A DNA stretch of 9,574 nt. Source: Rhodospirillaceae bacterium. GTDB taxonomy: Bacteria > Pseudomonadota > Alphaproteobacteria > UBA7985. How positions within the stretch are numbered: the stretch's first letter is position 1; each line of letters starts with the position of its first letter. Of the stretch, positions 7,678 to 9,574 are shown one piece after another. The notes beneath the pieces are model-generated. The model was not told the DNA's origin, did not search any database, and was given only the letters and a program-made list of their open reading frames with translations. Location of the stretch: contig PAFB01000009.1 of assembly GCA_002700865.1 (NCBI GenBank), positions 1 to 9,574 on the forward strand, in the 5' to 3' direction. A program made the translations under genes and the position numbers.

Positions 7678-7704
7678 CTACCGCCACAGGCGGCAGTTTT
7701 GTTT
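7678..7704 (+). terminator. Terminator-like hairpin in the divergent intergenic region
   Basis: CTACCGCC (7678-7685) pairs with GGCGGCAG (7689-7696) across a 3-base ACA loop, 7 of 8 pairs with one A-C mismatch. TTTTGTTT follows directly. On the minus strand the same arms pair fully with one G-U, but no T-run follows. On the plus strand no known gene precedes it, so it would have to end a short transcript starting near or within the FIST 5' end. Confidence 0.4.
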
Positions 7705-7787
7705 CCCTTGCAAGACATTGTTTTACCACCTTTTTTGCTCACAAGTGGCGCAGCAATTGTGGGGGAAATGCGGGTTTTTGGGGATGA

Positions 7788-7803
7788 TGCAGCGGGTTTG
7801 CCC
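7788..7803 (-). promoter_or_regulatory. Weak candidate sigma54 promoter toward the FIST operon
   Basis: On the minus strand the sequence is GGGCAAA-CCCG-CTGCA. The invariant GG (7801-7802) and GC (7789-7790) are 10 bases apart, but only about 8 of 12 informative positions match. A start near 7777 would give a long leader of about 260 bases before the FIST GTG. No clear sigma70 promoter was found closer in, although TTGACA at 7644-7655 on this strand could serve as a -35 with a poor -10. Confidence 0.25.
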
Positions 7804-7856
7804 GTAATGGACTGAAGGCAAAAACGCTTGGAAACTTTTGAGACAAAGATGGCGAC

Positions 7857-7872
7857 TGGCTCTAACATTGCT
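7857..7872 (+). promoter_or_regulatory. Candidate sigma54 (-24/-12) promoter of the response regulator
   Basis: The sequence is TGGCTCT-AACA-TTGCT. The -24 TGGC and -12 TTGCT match fully, with GG (7858-7859) and GC (7870-7871) exactly 10 bases apart; 10 of 12 informative positions agree with TGGCACGN4TTGCW. The predicted start near 7884 is about 120 bases before the chosen start codon of a gene that itself encodes a sigma54 activator, which suggests autoregulation. Confidence 0.5.
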
Positions 7873-8005
7873 CAGCCACTTTTCTCATTGTGCAAAATTG
7901 CTCACATTTGTAGCGGGTTGAAGGCAATTTGACCTGCCGCTCAAATCGAGAGCAATTCAATAGGCGCGGCTAGAAATGCGGCGCACAGGGAGCCAGAAAA
8001 GACCG

Positions 8006-9460
8006 ATGCCGGCAAAGCTACTGATTATCGAAGACTCCCCGCCCATGCTGCACATGTATCAAGGGTTTTTGCAGAAGGAGCCGTTTCAGCTGCTCAAGGC
8101 TGAAACCGGTAAAGCGGGGCTGCGAATTCTGCGAGATCAGCGCCCTGAATTGTTGCTACTCGATCTGCAATTGCCCGACATAGATGGCCAGCAAATCCTC
8201 GAACTCATCGCGGCAGAGCAGCTTGGCACCACCACCATTGTGATGACCGCCCACGGCTCCATTAATGTCGCCGTTGACGCCATGCGACTGGGCGCGAACG
8301 ATTTTCTGGTCAAACCCTTCGCCCAGGAACGGCTGGTACAGAGCCTTCACAACGCCGTGGAGCTTCGACAGCTGAAAACCAAAGTGGCCGTGTATCAGCA
8401 ACTTGACCGGCCTTCATACGATGAAATGATCGGCAGCTCGCTTGCCATGCAGGCCGTCTACCGGACGATCGATTCTGCCGCGCCTTCGGATGCGACCGTG
8501 TTGATCACCGGGGAAACCGGAACCGGAAAGGAATTGGTCGCCCAAGCCCTGCACCGCGCCTCACCGCGTCGGGATGGGAACATCACAGTGTTGAACTGCG
8601 CTGCGATCCCCAAGGACCTGATCGAGTCCGAACTCTTCGGCCACGTGAAGGGCGCGTTTACAGGGGCGACGACCGACCGCGATGGCGCTGCGCAAATGGC
8701 GCACAATGGGACGCTGTTTTTGGATGAAATCGGTGAAATGGACATTGGACTGCAATCCAAGCTTCTCCGGTTTTTGCAATCCGGTTCATTCCAGCGGGTT
8801 GGCTCATCACGGCTGGAGCACTCCAACGCCCGGATCATTTGTGCGACCAACCGGGACGCCTGGGCCGATGTTCAGGCCGGACGGTTCCGCGAGGACCTCT
8901 ACTACCGCCTTAACGTCATCCCGATTGTGCTTCCGGCGCTGCGGGAGCGGGGCGGGGATGTTTTGGAGATTGCGCGGGAATGTCTGCGCCGATTTTCCAA
9001 ACGCGATGGTAAAGCCTTTCAGGACTTTGACGAGCAGGTCCAAAATCTGCTGATGAGCTACAGCTGGCCGGGCAATATTCGCCAGTTGCAGAACGTCGTC
9101 CGAAATATTGTTGTCCTGCACAACGCGCCTCTGGTCACTCTGAACATGATGCCGCCCTTGGAGCAAGTTGGCCTGCCGCAGAGCTACATGCAGCCCATGA
9201 GCCTAGGCGGTGGCATCGTGCCGCCTGTCAACGCGGCTGGACTGCCGCAAAGCAGCGCGATCCTCCAACCTTCTCCCATGCCCGTTGCCACTCCCACCAC
9301 CGCAGCACCCATCTCAGAGGACGAATTGCGACCCATGTGGATCATTGAGCAGGAGATGATCGATAAGGCGTTGGAATTTACCGGTGGAAACGTGAACAAA
9401 GCCGCTTCATTGCTGGAAATATCGCCGTCCAGCGTCTACCGGAAGCGTACCGGCAAATGA
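8006..9460 (+). CDS. Sigma54-dependent response regulator of the LuxO type
   Basis: This 484-residue protein has three parts. The receiver domain (1 to about 118) has acidic Glu9-Asp10, phospho-acceptor Asp53 and Lys103. The AAA+ domain (about 138-375) has Walker A GETGTGKE (169-176), the sigma54-contact loop GAFTGA (216-221) and Walker B ending Asp240-Glu241. A Pro/Met-rich linker (about 381-436) leads to a Fis-type helix-turn-helix (about 446-484). Intact GAFTGA means it can remodel sigma54 holoenzyme. From memory of family sequences it resembles Vibrio LuxO more than NtrC, both around the phrase VYRTIDSAA before Walker A and in the PMW/IYRK-like C-terminus. LuxO is fed by kinases through the HPt LuxU. 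No separate luxU is present here, but the divergent kinase carries an HPt. ATG 8006 gives the usual receiver N-terminus. ATG 7976 adds ten residues and has no better ribosome site. Confidence 0.9.
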   Translation: MPAKLLIIEDSPPMLHMYQGFLQKEPFQLLKAETGKAGLRILRDQRPELLLLDLQLPDIDGQQILELIAAEQLGTTTIVMTAHGSINVAVDAMRLGANDFLVKPFAQERLVQSLHNAVELRQLKTKVAVYQQLDRPSYDEMIGSSLAMQAVYRTIDSAAPSDATVLITGETGTGKELVAQALHRASPRRDGNITVLNCAAIPKDLIESELFGHVKGAFTGATTDRDGAAQMAHNGTLFLDEIGEMDIGLQSKLLRFLQSGSFQRVGSSRLEHSNARIICATNRDAWADVQAGRFREDLYYRLNVIPIVLPALRERGGDVLEIARECLRRFSKRDGKAFQDFDEQVQNLLMSYSWPGNIRQLQNVVRNIVVLHNAPLVTLNMMPPLEQVGLPQSYMQPMSLGGGIVPPVNAAGLPQSSAILQPSPMPVATPTTAAPISEDELRPMWIIEQEMIDKALEFTGGNVNKAASLLEISPSSVYRKRTGK

Positions 9461-9574
9461 AATCTCATTCGATGATCTGAATATTTACGCCGGTTTCATT
9501 ATATGCCCAAAAAACCTAACGATTATGCGCCTTTAGCTGTGAATCATGGGGATGTGGTGCGTAAAAACCACTAA
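9461..9574. other. Downstream flank with no supported feature
   Basis: No terminator hairpin is evident after the regulator stop codon. A 23-codon open frame (9503-9574, ATG to TAA) has no ribosome binding site and is not called as a gene. Confidence 0.4.

Larger units (their letters stand above)
7534..7975. other. Divergent regulatory region between the FIST operon and the response regulator
   Basis: No convincing gene lies here. It is AT-richer than its flanks and full of short dyads: GTCAA-A-TTGAC (7645-7655), the perfect palindrome GTAAATTTAC (7666-7675), CTTGCAAG (7707-7714), GCAA-AA-TTGC (7892-7901), and AATTGCTC (7896-7903) facing GAGCAATT (7950-7957). GCAATT or its complement occurs five times (7623, 7753, 7896, 7924, 7952). 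It also holds a good plus-strand sigma54 promoter, a weaker minus-strand one and a terminator-like hairpin, each listed separately. Such a region is what a pair of divergent, cross-regulated transcription units would need. Confidence 0.6.

Noticed and set aside
7746..7761. TGGCGCA-GCAA-TTGTG as a further plus-strand sigma54 promoter
   Set aside because: The -12 box has GT where GC is invariant, and no terminator or gene follows at a sensible distance.
7662..7868. 68-codon minus-strand frame with a Cys-rich end, and a 77-codon plus-strand frame at 7554-7787
   Set aside because: Neither has a ribosome binding site or family resemblance, and both lie across dyads and promoter-like sites of the intergenic region.
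7888..7908. CRP-like dyad TGTG-N10-CACA
   Set aside because: CRP sites have 8 bases between TGTG and CACA, so the spacing is wrong.
9503..9574. 23-codon frame ATG to TAA at the window end
   Set aside because: There is no Shine-Dalgarno sequence, and it is too short to support without comparison to relatives.

Overview
The window looks like a chromosomal segment from a moderately GC-rich Gram-negative proteobacterium, probably an alphaproteobacterium. I base this on gene style: a Sat-CysC fusion enzyme, a lipobox lipoprotein, a FIST/hybrid-kinase operon and a sigma54-type regulator. The taxonomy is inference and no species is claimed.

Layout, left to right. Positions 1-300 hold a possible gene remnant (3-113) and a leader. 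Positions 301-2007 (+) encode a fused ATP sulfurylase/APS kinase that makes PAPS from sulfate, followed by an intrinsic terminator. Positions 2243-2674 (+) encode a small unrecognised lipoprotein. It sits behind a near-perfect sigma54 (-24/-12) promoter, and its stop codon lies inside a strong terminator hairpin. Positions 2754-3512 (-) encode an alpha/beta hydrolase lying 30 bases downstream of a tRNA-Arg(TCT) gene (3543-3619, -).

The right two thirds is a signalling locus. On the minus strand, a FIST-domain protein (6342-7517) is followed 18 bases later by an 881-residue hybrid histidine kinase (3678-6323). The kinase reads GAF-like, PAS, HisKA, HATPase, REC, HPt. Divergently, across an intergenic region of about 490 bases with dyads and candidate sigma54 promoters, lies a REC-AAA+-Fis response regulator (8006-9460, +) that closely resembles LuxO of vibrios.

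FIST proteins paired with such kinases are known as NosP, a heme nitric-oxide sensor that inhibits its partner kinase. The genes therefore suggest a self-contained four-step phosphorelay (His355, Asp653, His828, then regulator Asp53) from a NosP-like sensor to a LuxO-like sigma54 activator. The HPt step, done by separate LuxU in vibrios, is fused to the kinase here. Two candidate sigma54 promoters, one before the regulator itself and one before the lipoprotein, are possible outputs. The circuit as a whole is inference from gene content. The domains and motifs are read directly.
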